A DNA stretch of 15,375 bases. It comes from Paracoccaceae bacterium. Lineage in GTDB: Bacteria > Pseudomonadota > Alphaproteobacteria > Rhodobacterales > Rhodobacteraceae. Shown here piece after piece: positions 1-7,479 of this stretch. The translations under genes and the position numbers were made by a program. Location of the stretch: positions 1-15,375 of the forward strand of contig JALXER010000258.1 of NCBI GenBank assembly GCA_027069385.1, in the 5' to 3' direction. Under the pieces are notes generated by a model. That model saw nothing but the letters and a program-made list of their open reading frames with translations, was not told the DNA's origin and ran no database searches. The first letter of the stretch is position 1. Every line of letters begins with the position of its first letter.

Positions 1-1339
1 CCCCGGGGGCATGCGGTTCTTGACGCCGCCGCCCGAAACGGCATGGCAGCGCGCGCAAAGCCTGTTGATGCAACTGGGCGCGCTGGATGCCAACGGGCGG
101 ATCAGCGCGCATGGCAAGGCACTGGCGACCTTGCCGGTGCATCCGCGTCTGGGGCAAATGCTGCTGCGTGCCGGCGGTAGGCGGGCGGCGTTGCTGGCGG
201 CGCTGTTGGGCGCACGCGACCCGCTGCGCGGCGCGCCGGTTGATGTTACCTTGCGCTTGGCAGCGTTGGAGGACACGCGCAAGTTCAGCGCCGCCCATGC
301 GGTCGAGTCTGACAAAGGCGCGCTGGCGATGATCCGGACCGAGTCCAAACGGCTGATGCGCCCGGAACGGAAAAAGGCCTCGGTCGGGGTGCTGGTCGCG
401 CTGGCCTATCCCGATCGCATCGGGTTGAACCGTGGCGATAACAAGGGGCGGTTTTTGCTTAGCGGCGGCAAGGGCGCGCTGGTTGGCGCGGGTGATCCGC
501 TGCACGGGGCGCGGCTGATTGCCGTGGCCGATCTGGACGGAGCGCGGCGCGAGGCCAAAGTGCGGCTGGCCGCTCCGGTGAGTGAGGGCGAGCTGCGTTT
601 ATGGTTTGGCGGGCAGATTGGACTGGTACGGGAATGTGCATGGTCAAAGCGCGACAAAGCGGTGATAGCGCGGGAGAAAGAGCAACTGGGGGCCATTGCC
701 CTGAGCGACCGGCGCTGGCAGGATGCGCCGCCTGACGCGGTGGTGACCGCAATGATTGAAGGCATTCGCGAAATGGGACTGGAATGCCTGAACTGGAGCG
801 AAGCCGCGCGGCAGATGCTGGCCCGCGTGGCCTGGTTACGCCCGCGCGGCGTCGAGATGCCGGACATGCGGGAACCGGCCCTTGTGGCCGGGCTGGAGGA
901 ATGGCTCGGGCCGTTTCTGAACGGGTGCTGGCGCAAGGCGGATCTGGCCGGCGTCGATGTGCTGGCGGCGCTGGAAGTGCGGCTGGGCCGTGAAGGAAAG
1001 GCGATGCTGGACCGGCTGGCCCCGTCAAGCGTGACCGCCCCCACGGGGACCCGGTTAAGGGTGGATTATAGTGGCGAGCAGCCCCGCATCTCGGTGCGCC
1101 TGCAAGAGATGTTCGGGGCTGATCGCCACCCGCATGTGGGCCCCGACAAGGTGCCCCTGCTGATCGATCTGCTGTCTCCGGCGCGACGTGTCGTGCAAAC
1201 CACCGCCGATTTGCCCCGGTTCTGGCGGACATCCTATGGCGATGTGCGCAAGGATATGCGCGGGCGCTATCCAAAGCACCCTTGGCCCGAAGATCCACAA
1301 AACGCCGCCCCGTCGCGCCGGTTGAAACCGCGCAAATAG
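1..1339 (+). CDS. hrpB: ATP-dependent helicase HrpB, C-terminal part (5' end outside window)
   Basis: The reading frame is open from base 2, so the gene enters from the left edge. About 445 residues are visible, whereas HrpB proteins are usually a little over 800 aa, so both RecA-like helicase domains lie outside. The first visible residues (FLTPPPETAWQ, then a QLGALDANGRIS stretch) are the helicase-associated region that follows the motor domains in DEAH-box proteins. The last about 120 residues carry the HrpB C-terminal signature: DYSGEQPRISVRLQEMFG, then LLSPARRVVQTTADL, FWRTSYGDVRKDMRGRYPKH and PWPEDP, ending in a basic tail. HrpB is a DEAH-type NTP-dependent RNA helicase; its exact cellular substrate is not well settled. 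The stop is followed within about 10 bases by intergenic repeat copy A, and the next gene is convergent. The family call is firm from the C-terminal signature; helicase motifs cannot be checked here. Confidence 0.93.
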   Translation, partial: PGGMRFLTPPPETAWQRAQSLLMQLGALDANGRISAHGKALATLPVHPRLGQMLLRAGGRRAALLAALLGARDPLRGAPVDVTLRLAALEDTRKFSAAHAVESDKGALAMIRTESKRLMRPERKKASVGVLVALAYPDRIGLNRGDNKGRFLLSGGKGALVGAGDPLHGARLIAVADLDGARREAKVRLAAPVSEGELRLWFGGQIGLVRECAWSKRDKAVIAREKEQLGAIALSDRRWQDAPPDAVVTAMIEGIREMGLECLNWSEAARQMLARVAWLRPRGVEMPDMREPALVAGLEEWLGPFLNGCWRKADLAGVDVLAALEVRLGREGKAMLDRLAPSSVTAPTGTRLRVDYSGEQPRISVRLQEMFGADRHPHVGPDKVPLLIDLLSPARRVVQTTADLPRFWRTSYGDVRKDMRGRYPKHPWPEDPQNAAPSRRLKPRK

Positions 1340-1348
1340 ACGCGGTTC

Positions 1349-1591
1349 CGGCCTCTCCCGCCCGTCGTCGGTGCATTGCATGCGCAATGCGCCTCCTCCC
1401 GTTGGGCCGGGCCGACCTGCGGTCGGCCTCGGGGGCCAGCCCCCGTACCCCCGTCACATGCGTGAGGCGACAACACCTTCCATTTTTCATAAATACCCTC
1501 AGGGGGGAATTGCCCGTTTACGGGCAAGGGGGGCGTGAACGCCCCCGCATGGGGTTCACCCCATGCCCGCCCGACGAGCGGGGGCCGCTCG
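1349..1591 (-). repeat. Intergenic hairpin-rich repeat, copy A (core reads on minus strand)
   Basis: This GC-rich non-coding stretch fills the gap between convergent hrpB and the 165-aa gene. Read on the minus strand it has three tandem hairpins (1510-1566), then a conserved unstructured core (1477-1507, containing GAGGGTATTTATGAAAA), a GGGGGC/GCCCCC hairpin (1431-1444) and a terminal module (1349-1413). The terminal module matches the complement of 4385-4448 in copy B at about 62 of 64 positions. The core is shared with copies B and C. Unlike B and C, this copy lacks the second, inverted core. The remaining bases to 1641 are GC-rich with further short inverted repeats and no gene. A 3'-end or bidirectional terminator role is inferred from position only; no T-run follows any of the hairpins. 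Confidence 0.8.
1510..1566. repeat. Three tandem perfect hairpins with four-base loops
   Basis: Three perfect inverted repeats stand almost end to end: 1510-1527 (TTGCCCG, loop TTTA, CGGGCAA), 1529-1546 (GGGGGCG, loop TGAA, CGCCCCC) and 1547-1566 (GCATGGGG, loop TTCA, CCCCATGC). They lie on the side of the conserved repeat core nearer the minus-strand membrane-protein gene, about 75 bases past its stop codon. In RNA from either strand they would form stable stem-loops, suitable for 3'-end protection or termination of convergent transcripts. No U-run follows, so a classical intrinsic terminator is not shown. Confidence 0.75.
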
Positions 1592-1641
1592 CGGCTCCCC
1601 GAGGAGGGCGGCGCTCGGAGAGAGGAGCGGGGTGCCGTGGG

Positions 1642-2139
1642 TCAGGGTTCGTCCTGGGCGATGATCTCGGCACCGCGTTCGGTTAGCAGCACCGACAGAA
1701 TATCGGCCATCTGCTTGCCTGCGGGGCGGGCGGTGGCGCCGCCAACGCCGATCCGGTGGCCAATCGCCCACCACAGGCCGGGCACCCAGCCGCGTTGAAC
1801 CGGTGTTTTGGATATCACCAGAAACCCCGAGGCCGGTTTGAACGCGAACAATCCTCGATCCACTTTATCTACCTGGTCAAGAGTAAATATCTGTCGGCCC
1901 GTGCTGTCGGCCAGCCCGTGCCGGGTCAGGATCAGTGCAACACCCGAGCTTTGCCAGAACCGCCACGCGCCCCATAGCAGCGCTCCGCCCAGTATGACCA
2001 GAAACCCGCGCCAGCCCATCGATCCGGTCAGGCGGGTCGCGGCGACCCAGATCAACACCAGCCCCAGCCCCCCCTGAATGCCGGCACCCAGCACCCGCCT
2101 TGTGGTCGAAATTTCAAGCCGCGCAAATTCCCTGGCCAT
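1642..2139 (-). CDS. Conserved hypothetical two-helix membrane protein (165 aa)
   Basis: Function unknown. Two hydrophobic segments (roughly residues 19-35 and 44-60) are preceded by a short charged N-terminus containing RLEISTTRR. A soluble domain of about 100 residues follows, with LTRHGLADSTGRQIFTLDQV, RGLFAFKPASGFLV and WVPGLWWAIGHRIGVGG. This layout (two helices, then a beta-rich domain with a basic, aromatic strand pattern) recalls PH-like membrane proteins of the bPH type, but I cannot assign a family. The ATG at 2139 is preceded by a strong GGAGGG ribosome site five bases upstream, which decides the start. It is divergent from glmS across 183 bp that must hold promoters for both genes; no clear sigma70 boxes stand out there. 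It is convergent with hrpB through repeat copy A. Confidence 0.8.
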   Translation of the reverse strand: MAREFARLEISTTRRVLGAGIQGGLGLVLIWVAATRLTGSMGWRGFLVILGGALLWGAWRFWQSSGVALILTRHGLADSTGRQIFTLDQVDKVDRGLFAFKPASGFLVISKTPVQRGWVPGLWWAIGHRIGVGGATARPAGKQMADILSVLLTERGAEIIAQDEP

Positions 2140-2322
2140 GGTACCCTCCGGATTGATCCGCGACCTGATCTAACGGTTGCGGCGGAAAAACGCCACGGCC
2201 TTTTGTCGGGCAACGGAAAATGGCTCACAAAACGTGTCAATGCTGTAGCATGGATCGAAACGTGATTGAAAACCGGCCCGAATTGGCTCAAAACCGGACC
2301 GAGGCAAAAGCAGGATAACACT

Positions 2323-4146
2323 ATGTGTGGAATTATCGGAGTTCTGGGCGGGCGCGAGGTGTCGCCGCGTCTGCTGGCAGCGCTGAAACGGCTGGAGTAT
2401 CGCGGCTATGACAGCGCGGGAATTGCAACGCTGGACGCGGGCGGGATCAGGGATTGTCGCGCCATTGGCAAGCTCGCCGCGCTGGAGGGCGCGTTGCTGG
2501 ATGCGCCGGTTGCCGGTCAAACCGGTATCGGGCATACCCGCTGGGCAACCCACGGGGCGGCAACGGTCGAAAACGCGCATCCGCACCGGGTCGGGCCGGT
2601 GGCGGTGGTGCATAACGGCATCATCGAGAATTTCAAGGCGTTGCGCGAAGCCCTGATTGCGGACGGGGCCACGTTTGCCTCGGAAACCGATACCGAGGTG
2701 GTGGCGCAGCTATGCGCGGCAGAACTGGCCAAAGGTGCCAGCCCGCAGGACGCCGTTCAGGCGACGCTCGGGCAGTTGCAGGGCGCGTTTGCGCTGGTGT
2801 TCCTGTTCGAGGGGCATAACGACCTGCTGATCGGGGCGCGGCGCGGGTCGCCTCTGGCAATCGGGCACGGGCAAGGTGAGATGTTCTTTGGCTCCGACGC
2901 CATGGCGTTGACGCTGGAAACCAGCGCGATCACCTATCTGGAGGAAGGGGACTGGGCGGTGCTGACCCGCGACGGCGCGCAGATTTACGACGCGCTGGGC
3001 AACCTTGCCAACCGGGAAATGCGGCAGGTGAACGTGGAATCGATGATGGTGGACAAGGGGTCGCACCGGCATTTCATGCACAAGGAAATATACGAACAAC
3101 CCTCGACGCTGGCGCTGGCGCTGGCGCATTACCTGAACCCGTCGCGCAGCGCCGTGCAGGTGCCCGAGGGGCAGATCGATTTCAGCGGTTTTGACCGGCT
3201 GGTACTGGTGGCCTGTGGCACAGCGTTTTACGCCTGCCATGTGGCAAAATACTGGTTCGAGCAATACGCGCGCATTCCGGTTGAAATCGATGTGGCCTCC
3301 GAATTTCGCTATCGCGCCCCACCGATCGGGCCGCGCGACGGGGTTATTCTGGTGTCGCAATCGGGGGAAACCGCCGACACGCTGGCGGCGCTGAACTATG
3401 TCAAGGGGCAGGTCGGGCAGGTGGTGGCGATTGTCAATGCGATGGAGTCCTCTATCGCGCGCAGTGCCGATCTGGCGCTGCCGATTATGGCGGGGGTCGA
3501 GGTGTCGGTGGCCTCTTCCAAGGCGTTTACCAGCCAGTTGGCGGTGTTTGCCAGCCTTGCGATTCTGGCCGGACGGCAACGGGGCGTGCTCGATGCGGCG
3601 CAGGAACAGGCGCTGATCGACACGCTGACCAGCCTGCCGCGCCTGATCAACGAAGCGCTGCGCGCCGAGCCGCATATGACCCTGATCGCGCGGGAAATGG
3701 CCAAGGCACGCGATATCCTGTTTCTGGGGCGCGGGGCGCTGTTTCCGCTGGCGCTCGAAGGGGCGCTGAAGCTCAAAGAGCTGTCGTATATCCATGCGGA
3801 AGGCTATGCCAGCGGCGAGTTGAAACACGGGCCGATTGCGCTGATCGACGAACAGGTGCCGGTGATTTGTTTCGCCCCCGTGGATCCGCTGTTCGACAAG
3901 ACGGTGTCCAATATGCAAGAGGTGCTGGCGCGCGGCGGCAAAGTGCTGCTGGTCAGCGACGCGCAGGGGATCGAGCAGGCCGGCGGCGAGGCGTGGCAGA
4001 CGCTGGAAATGCCGGTGGCCGACCCGTTTGTCGCGCCAATCCTGTACGCCATTCCCGCGCAACTGCTGGCCTATCACACCGCGACAGAAAAGGGCACGGA
4101 CGTAGACCAGCCACGCAATCTGGCCAAATCCGTGACAGTGGAATAG
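2323..4146 (+). CDS. glmS: Glutamine--fructose-6-phosphate aminotransferase (isomerizing) GlmS
   Basis: Cytoplasmic enzyme that converts fructose-6-phosphate and glutamine to glucosamine-6-phosphate, the entry step to UDP-GlcNAc for peptidoglycan and LPS. The 607-aa length is normal. The protein starts MCGIIG, whose Cys2 (Cys1 after Met removal) is the glutaminase nucleophile; this fixes the start at 2323, with AGGA at 2312-2315 as ribosome site. An open frame continues 19 codons upstream to a TTG but would bury the catalytic cysteine. The glutaminase domain (about 2-220) shows YRGYDSAG, GIGHTRWATHG and HNGIIEN. Two SIS sugar-isomerase domains follow, with VACGTAFYACHVAKYW, VSQSGETADTLAAL, SSKAFTSQL and GYASGELKHGPIALI, and the conserved C-terminus DQPRNLAKSVTVE. 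The usual partner glmU is not in the window. The upstream region has two AAAACCGG(C/A)CC direct repeats (2270-2280, 2290-2300) of unknown meaning. Confidence 0.98.
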   Translation: MCGIIGVLGGREVSPRLLAALKRLEYRGYDSAGIATLDAGGIRDCRAIGKLAALEGALLDAPVAGQTGIGHTRWATHGAATVENAHPHRVGPVAVVHNGIIENFKALREALIADGATFASETDTEVVAQLCAAELAKGASPQDAVQATLGQLQGAFALVFLFEGHNDLLIGARRGSPLAIGHGQGEMFFGSDAMALTLETSAITYLEEGDWAVLTRDGAQIYDALGNLANREMRQVNVESMMVDKGSHRHFMHKEIYEQPSTLALALAHYLNPSRSAVQVPEGQIDFSGFDRLVLVACGTAFYACHVAKYWFEQYARIPVEIDVASEFRYRAPPIGPRDGVILVSQSGETADTLAALNYVKGQVGQVVAIVNAMESSIARSADLALPIMAGVEVSVASSKAFTSQLAVFASLAILAGRQRGVLDAAQEQALIDTLTSLPRLINEALRAEPHMTLIAREMAKARDILFLGRGALFPLALEGALKLKELSYIHAEGYASGELKHGPIALIDEQVPVICFAPVDPLFDKTVSNMQEVLARGGKVLLVSDAQGIEQAGGEAWQTLEMPVADPFVAPILYAIPAQLLAYHTATEKGTDVDQPRNLAKSVTVE

Positions 4147-4159
4147 TCAGGGGGGTACT

Positions 4160-4448
4160 CCCGCACTCCAGGGGCAGAATTGCTTACGCAATTCACCCCT
4201 TCCGTTTGGGCCGGGCCGACCTGCGGTCGGTAGGGGGCGTTCCGCCCCCTCGCGACATGCGTCGCTCCCCCCTGAGAGTATTTATGAAAATTGGAAGCCC
4301 CTTCCCTTCTTCTTTTCAAAAGTACCCCGGGGGTGAATGGCGCTTGCGCCAGAGGGGGCTGGCCCCCTGCCGAGGCGAAGCCGAGGCCCGGCCCAACGGG
4401 AGGAGGCGCATTGCGAATGCAATGCGCCGACGACGGGCGGGAGAGGCC
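4160..4448. repeat. Intergenic hairpin-rich repeat, copy B (near-palindromic)
   Basis: The 314 bp between glmS and the convergent lysR contain no gene but a large imperfect palindrome. Outer arms are CCGTTTGGGCCGGGCC (near 4202-4217) and GGCCCGGCCCAACGG (4385-4399). Inside are hairpins at 4216-4230 (CCGACCTGCGGTCGG), about 4232-4250 and 4353-4368 (AGGGGGC TG GCCCCCT). The centre holds two facing copies of one motif: core 1 at 4267-4297 on the plus strand and core 2 at 4306-4334 on the minus strand. Both follow the pattern C5-G-rich-TATTT-NN-GAAAA-NN-GAAG. Another hairpin with a TTAC loop lies at 4178-4195. The 4385-4448 module recurs in copy A and the core region in copy C. The symmetry suits a bidirectional function for converging transcripts. 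Confidence 0.85.
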
Positions 4449-4460
4449 CGGATTCGGGGG

Positions 4461-5378
4461 CTAGAGGTTGACGAAATCGTGGCGGCGGGCGAGGGTTTCC
4501 ATCTGGGTTGCCTCGCCTTTCAGCCAGTCCAGAAAGCAGCGCAGTGCCGGGCGGTTTTGCTCGCCTTGCGGGCACAGGACGCGATAGCGCGCGGGGGTGC
4601 GGATCGCTAGGCGCAGCGGGGCAATCAGGTGGCCTTTGGCCAGCAGGCGCTCGGCAATCGAGATACGGCCCATGGTAATGCCGCGCCCTTCGAGGGTCAG
4701 ATCGATGGCGTGATCCGTACCGCTGAACCGCGGGCCGCCGGTATCGGGGGCGGGCAGGCCCGCGGCCCGAAACCACTGTGCCCACCCGAGCGGTTGATCC
4801 AGAAACCAGGTGCTGTCATCATGGATCAGCGGATAATCAAGCAAATCGCGCGGCTGTCTGATCTTTTCCGCCAGCGCCGGTGTCATCACCGGTGTGGCCC
4901 ATTCGCGCGGAAACTCGACCGCGAACAGCCCCTTGTCATTGGCAAGGCCGAACCGGATTGCCACGTCGATATCGTCGCGGTGAAAGTCGAGCGCATCCAG
5001 CGAGGCAACGATGCGCAGCTCGGTTTCGGGGTGCTTGCTGGCAAAGTCGAACAGGCGCGGCGCCAGCCATTTTGCGGTAAACCCCGGACCGGCGGTAACG
5101 GTCAGGGTGGTGCTGTTATGGCGCCGTTTGGCCGCTGCCCATGCCGCATTGATCGACCCGAACCCCTGCCGGATTCCGGGCAGCAAAGCCCGCCCGGCCT
5201 CGGTCAGTTCGATCGCGCGGTTCAACCGGATAAACACCGGCTCGCCCAAATGCTCCTCCAGCGATTTGATCTGGAAGGACAGGGCGGCGGGGGTGACGTG
5301 CAGCTCGGCCGCCGCTTTGGCAAAGCTGAGGTGGTGGGCGGCGGCGGCAAAGGCGCGTAGGGCGGTCAATGGGGGCAT
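4461..5378 (-). CDS. LysR-type transcriptional regulator, GcvA-like (305 aa)
   Basis: DNA-binding regulator with the LysR layout. An N-terminal winged HTH (about residues 1-60) shows PPLTALRAFAAAAHHLSFAKAAAELHVTPAALSFQI, given here in pieces: PPLTALRAFAAAA, LSFAKAAAELHVT, AALSFQIKSLEEHLG. A linker helix ending LTEAGRALLPGIRQGF and a periplasmic-binding-protein-like effector domain to the C-terminus follow. The start PPLTALRAF and the IDVAIRFG segment resemble the GcvA subgroup. I use the ATG at 5378; an in-frame TTG at 5384 would add two residues and has no better ribosome site. It is divergent from the 58-codon gene at 5472 with an 87 bp shared promoter region, the usual arrangement for a LysR regulator controlling its neighbour. 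The inducer and regulon are not deducible. Confidence 0.9.
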   Translation of the reverse strand: MPPLTALRAFAAAAHHLSFAKAAAELHVTPAALSFQIKSLEEHLGEPVFIRLNRAIELTEAGRALLPGIRQGFGSINAAWAAAKRRHNSTTLTVTAGPGFTAKWLAPRLFDFASKHPETELRIVASLDALDFHRDDIDVAIRFGLANDKGLFAVEFPREWATPVMTPALAEKIRQPRDLLDYPLIHDDSTWFLDQPLGWAQWFRAAGLPAPDTGGPRFSGTDHAIDLTLEGRGITMGRISIAERLLAKGHLIAPLRLAIRTPARYRVLCPQGEQNRPALRCFLDWLKGEATQMETLARRHDFVNL

Positions 5379-5417
5379 AGGCAAGAAAAACTTGTGTGAA
5401 GTGGGTAAAAGTCTCGT

Positions 5418-5446
5418 TTGTCAGGCGGGGCGGGAACAGCCATATT
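5418..5446 (+). promoter_or_regulatory. Predicted sigma70-type promoter for the 58-codon gene
   Basis: TTGTCA (5418-5423) and CATATT (5441-5446) are separated by exactly 17 bases, close to the TTGACA/TATAAT consensus. A transcript would begin near 5453, a few bases before the AGGAG ribosome site at 5461-5465 and the ATG at 5472. It lies in the divergent lysR intergenic region, so regulation by that LysR protein is plausible but not shown. No start site data are available. Confidence 0.6.
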
Positions 5447-5471
5447 GGCAGCGTAACCACAGGAGCCCCCC

Positions 5472-5648
5472 ATGAACTATCCCAAAAACATGCGAGAAGC
5501 AACCAAATTAGCCCATGATGCCCGTTCGGAAGCCTTTTTCGACCTGCTGGGCATGATCGCCCGCGGGGCGAAGTTTATCACAAGAAAAATTAGGGCCAAG
5601 CCGGTCAAGAGGCCTTCCAGCCCTGTTCAAGCTTGCGAATCGCGTTGA
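5472..5648 (+). CDS. Small uncharacterised basic protein (58 aa), divergent from lysR
   Basis: Not recognised. The ORF begins MNYPKNMREATKLAHDARS, continues EAFFDLLGMIARGAKFIT and ends in a basic, proline-containing tail. The N-terminal two thirds could form an amphipathic helix (AFFDLLGMIARGAKF), so a small membrane-associated or protein-binding peptide is possible. Reality of the gene rests on three signals: a 17-bp-spaced promoter (5418-5446), an AGGAG ribosome site with correct spacing before ATG 5472, and its place divergent from a LysR regulator. Its last 44 bases overlap the 3' end of the convergent metallopeptidase gene, so part of the tail may be accidental reading through that gene. 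A role as target of the adjacent LysR regulator is inference. Confidence 0.62.
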   Translation: MNYPKNMREATKLAHDARSEAFFDLLGMIARGAKFITRKIRAKPVKRPSSPVQACESR

Positions 5649-6288
5649 TCCGGTCGGCGGTTTTGGGGTGGCTCATCAGCCACGCAGCCTGCCCGCCGCC
5701 TTTGGGGTGCCATTCCTCCAGCTTGCGAAACAGCGAAATCTGCGGATAAAGGCCGATTCCGGCCTTTTCCATCAGCGCGGCGGCATAGGCGTCGGCCTCG
5801 TACTCGTCCTTGCGCGACAGGCCCGCGGCCAGCATCGACACCAGCAGGTTGGCCAGATAGACCCCGAGCACCGGCACAAAGCGGCCCAGCACCACGCTAA
5901 GCGCCACGCGCAAGGCATTCTGGCCGGAAAAATCGATCATCCGGCGTTTGGAATGCCCCAGCGCCACATGGCCCAACTCATGGGCGATAACGCTGGCCAG
6001 CTCGTCGGCGGTGACCTCGCCCGCGCGGTATTTGTTGAAAAAGCCGCGGGTGATAAAGATGCGCCCGTCGGGCGCGGCTAGACCGTTGATCGGCTCGATC
6101 TCGTAAATGTTGACCGTCAGCTTGGGCAGGTCCAGTTGCCGGGCCATCCGGCGGATGATGGCATTCAGGCGTTTGTCGCGCAACGGGGTTGAGCGGCGGT
6201 CCAGCTCGCGCCCGGTGCGCCATGCGGAAAACCGGTACATGACCAGCCCGACCAGCAGTGCCAGCAGTATCGGCGTGAATTTCAGCAT
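5605..6288 (-). CDS. M48-family zinc metallopeptidase, membrane-anchored (227 aa)
   Basis: HtpX/Ste24-like peptidase. The catalytic motif HELGH (residues 103-107, in SVIAHELGHVALGH) supplies two zinc-binding His and the catalytic Glu. The third ligand is probably Glu164 in KDEYEADAYA. A C-terminal LMSHPKTADRINAI matches the conserved SHP..R segment of the family. One hydrophobic segment begins at the N-terminus (FTPILLALLVGLVMY) and another lies around 124-155, so the enzyme is probably membrane-bound and acts on membrane or misfolded envelope proteins. The frame is open far upstream, to 6897, but that extension overlaps the divergent kinase gene; MLKFTPILL at 6288 gives the natural N-terminus, with AGGGG six bases upstream. 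It is shorter than HtpX (about 290 aa). The 3' end overlaps the 58-codon gene. Confidence 0.9.
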   Translation of the reverse strand: MLKFTPILLALLVGLVMYRFSAWRTGRELDRRSTPLRDKRLNAIIRRMARQLDLPKLTVNIYEIEPINGLAAPDGRIFITRGFFNKYRAGEVTADELASVIAHELGHVALGHSKRRMIDFSGQNALRVALSVVLGRFVPVLGVYLANLLVSMLAAGLSRKDEYEADAYAAALMEKAGIGLYPQISLFRKLEEWHPKGGGQAAWLMSHPKTADRINAIRKLEQGWKAS

Positions 6289-6335
6289 CAAAACCCCTAA
6301 GCAAAGCCACGGCCCCAAGCCGCGTTGTTGATTTA

Positions 6336-6393
6336 TTAACCCGTTTGCGCTAGGTCTGCACATAAGGTTCACGGGTATAAAAGTAAACGGGTA
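6336..6393. promoter_or_regulatory. Possible operator repeats in the M48/kinase divergent promoter region
   Basis: The 114 bp between the divergent metallopeptidase and kinase genes contains ACGGGTA twice (6371-6377 and 6386-6392) and an inverted partner AACCCGTTT near 6338-6346. A TATAAA box at 6376-6381 could serve as -10 for the plus-strand gene, but no convincing -35 is 17 bases away. The repeats may be regulator sites; the evidence is only their spacing and symmetry. Confidence 0.3.
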
Positions 6394-6402
6394 CACAGAT
6401 TT

Positions 6403-7479
6403 ATGGCAGGACGTATTCAGGGGCTTTCGCTGGCCGGTCAGTCGGTACAGGGCGAACAGGACAAGGGCGGGGCCTTTGATCCGGTCATGGCCCATGCGCT
6501 GAAATGCGTCGCGGATTTCCAAAAGGTCATCGGCAAAAAGCAGGCGTTTACCCTTTCGCCGCTGGTGGCCAAGGGGATAACCTATAGCGGGTTTCATGTG
6601 TTGCGGGCGACCTCGCCGCAGATGGATCTGGTTTTCAAGATCGATGTCAACAATATCGACCCCCACCGCTTTCAGAGAGAGGCGCTGACCCAGCGCCGCC
6701 TGCACGAGGTATACGAGGGCCACAAGAACTTGCGCGTGCCGCAGGTTTGGCATAGCTCGGCAAGGTTGCGCTATTTCGTGATGGATTTTGCCCATGGCGC
6801 CGGTATGCAATTCGCGGTGCGCAACCATGTCAGCGTTGAAGACGAGGACAGGATTTTCCGGCAGGCGGGGCGCTGGCTGGGGGTGTTGCACCGGCAACGC
6901 GCTGTTGAAATGCTGCCCTTTGACCCGAACCCGCGCATGGCGCAGCTATTGGCGCGGCTGGATCGGGAAACCGCCAATGAAACGCTGTATGAACCCGATG
7001 ATCTGCGCGCGTTTGCCCAAAAGCTGAAAGCGCAAATTCCGGCCTTTCAGGACCTGCCGAATCCGGCCTGTCTGGGCCACGGGGATTTCCATTCGGACAA
7101 TCTGGTCTTTGATGGCGAAACCTGCACGGGGCTGGATTTTTTCAACGTCAGGCGCATGTCGGCCGGATCGGATATCGCGCGGATACTGGTTCATGCGGAC
7201 CTGTCGCAATTCGAGGAAGAATCGCGCATCGGCCCGCTGGGGCTGGTGCAAAGCCATGTGGATGCGTTCTTTGACGGCTACAGGTTCGACCTGACCGACG
7301 CGCACCCGTTTGCCTATCTGATCCGCCAGCGCCTGCTGGAATTGTGGTCAAGAACGGCAGTGCCGGCCTCGAATACCGGTACGGCCTATGATCTGTTGCG
7401 GCGGCTGCGCGCGCGGGCCGAAATTGCGCTAGGGTCAGGACCCATTAATCCGACGCCACCGGCGTCAAATCCGCGATAG
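6403..7479 (+). CDS. Phosphotransferase of the aminoglycoside phosphotransferase (APH) fold
   Basis: Kinase-like protein of 358 aa. A small N-lobe with VFKID (Lys79 probably contacts ATP phosphates) precedes the helical C-lobe. The Brenner-type motif HGDFHSDN (226-233) supplies catalytic Asp228 and Asn233, and LDFFN supplies the metal-binding Asp245. These identify the APH/choline-kinase superfamily but not the substrate; antibiotic resistance should not be assumed, as most environmental members phosphorylate other small molecules or proteins. It is divergent from the M48 gene. The last 15 or so residues (after IALG) are encoded by the inserted MITE-like element. With the element removed, the frame would read IALG and stop at once at a TGA, so the natural protein was about 343 aa. 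The ribosome site before ATG 6403 is weak. Confidence 0.85.
   Translation: MAGRIQGLSLAGQSVQGEQDKGGAFDPVMAHALKCVADFQKVIGKKQAFTLSPLVAKGITYSGFHVLRATSPQMDLVFKIDVNNIDPHRFQREALTQRRLHEVYEGHKNLRVPQVWHSSARLRYFVMDFAHGAGMQFAVRNHVSVEDEDRIFRQAGRWLGVLHRQRAVEMLPFDPNPRMAQLLARLDRETANETLYEPDDLRAFAQKLKAQIPAFQDLPNPACLGHGDFHSDNLVFDGETCTGLDFFNVRRMSAGSDIARILVHADLSQFEEESRIGPLGLVQSHVDAFFDGYRFDLTDAHPFAYLIRQRLLELWSRTAVPASNTGTAYDLLRRLRARAEIALGSGPINPTPPASNPR

Noticed and set aside
459..1490. A minus-strand frame opposite hrpB
   Set aside because: Arg/Pro/Ala-rich with no family features; the hrpB C-terminal signature is on the plus strand.
2140..2322. A glmS ribozyme or riboswitch in the glmS leader
   Set aside because: No conserved glmS ribozyme core is visible, and the class is known mainly from Gram-positive bacteria.
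2710..4077. A 455-codon minus-strand open frame opposite glmS
   Set aside because: Rich in His/Arg/Gln with no motifs, as expected from antisense of GC-rich genes; glmS is certain.
6289..6897. A 203-codon N-terminal extension of the M48 peptidase
   Set aside because: It lies antisense to the kinase gene, and the hydrophobic N-terminus with its ribosome site begins at 6288.
6403..7479. Aminoglycoside resistance gene
   Set aside because: Only the general HGDxHxxN and D motifs of the superfamily are shared; no specific resemblance or resistance context is seen.
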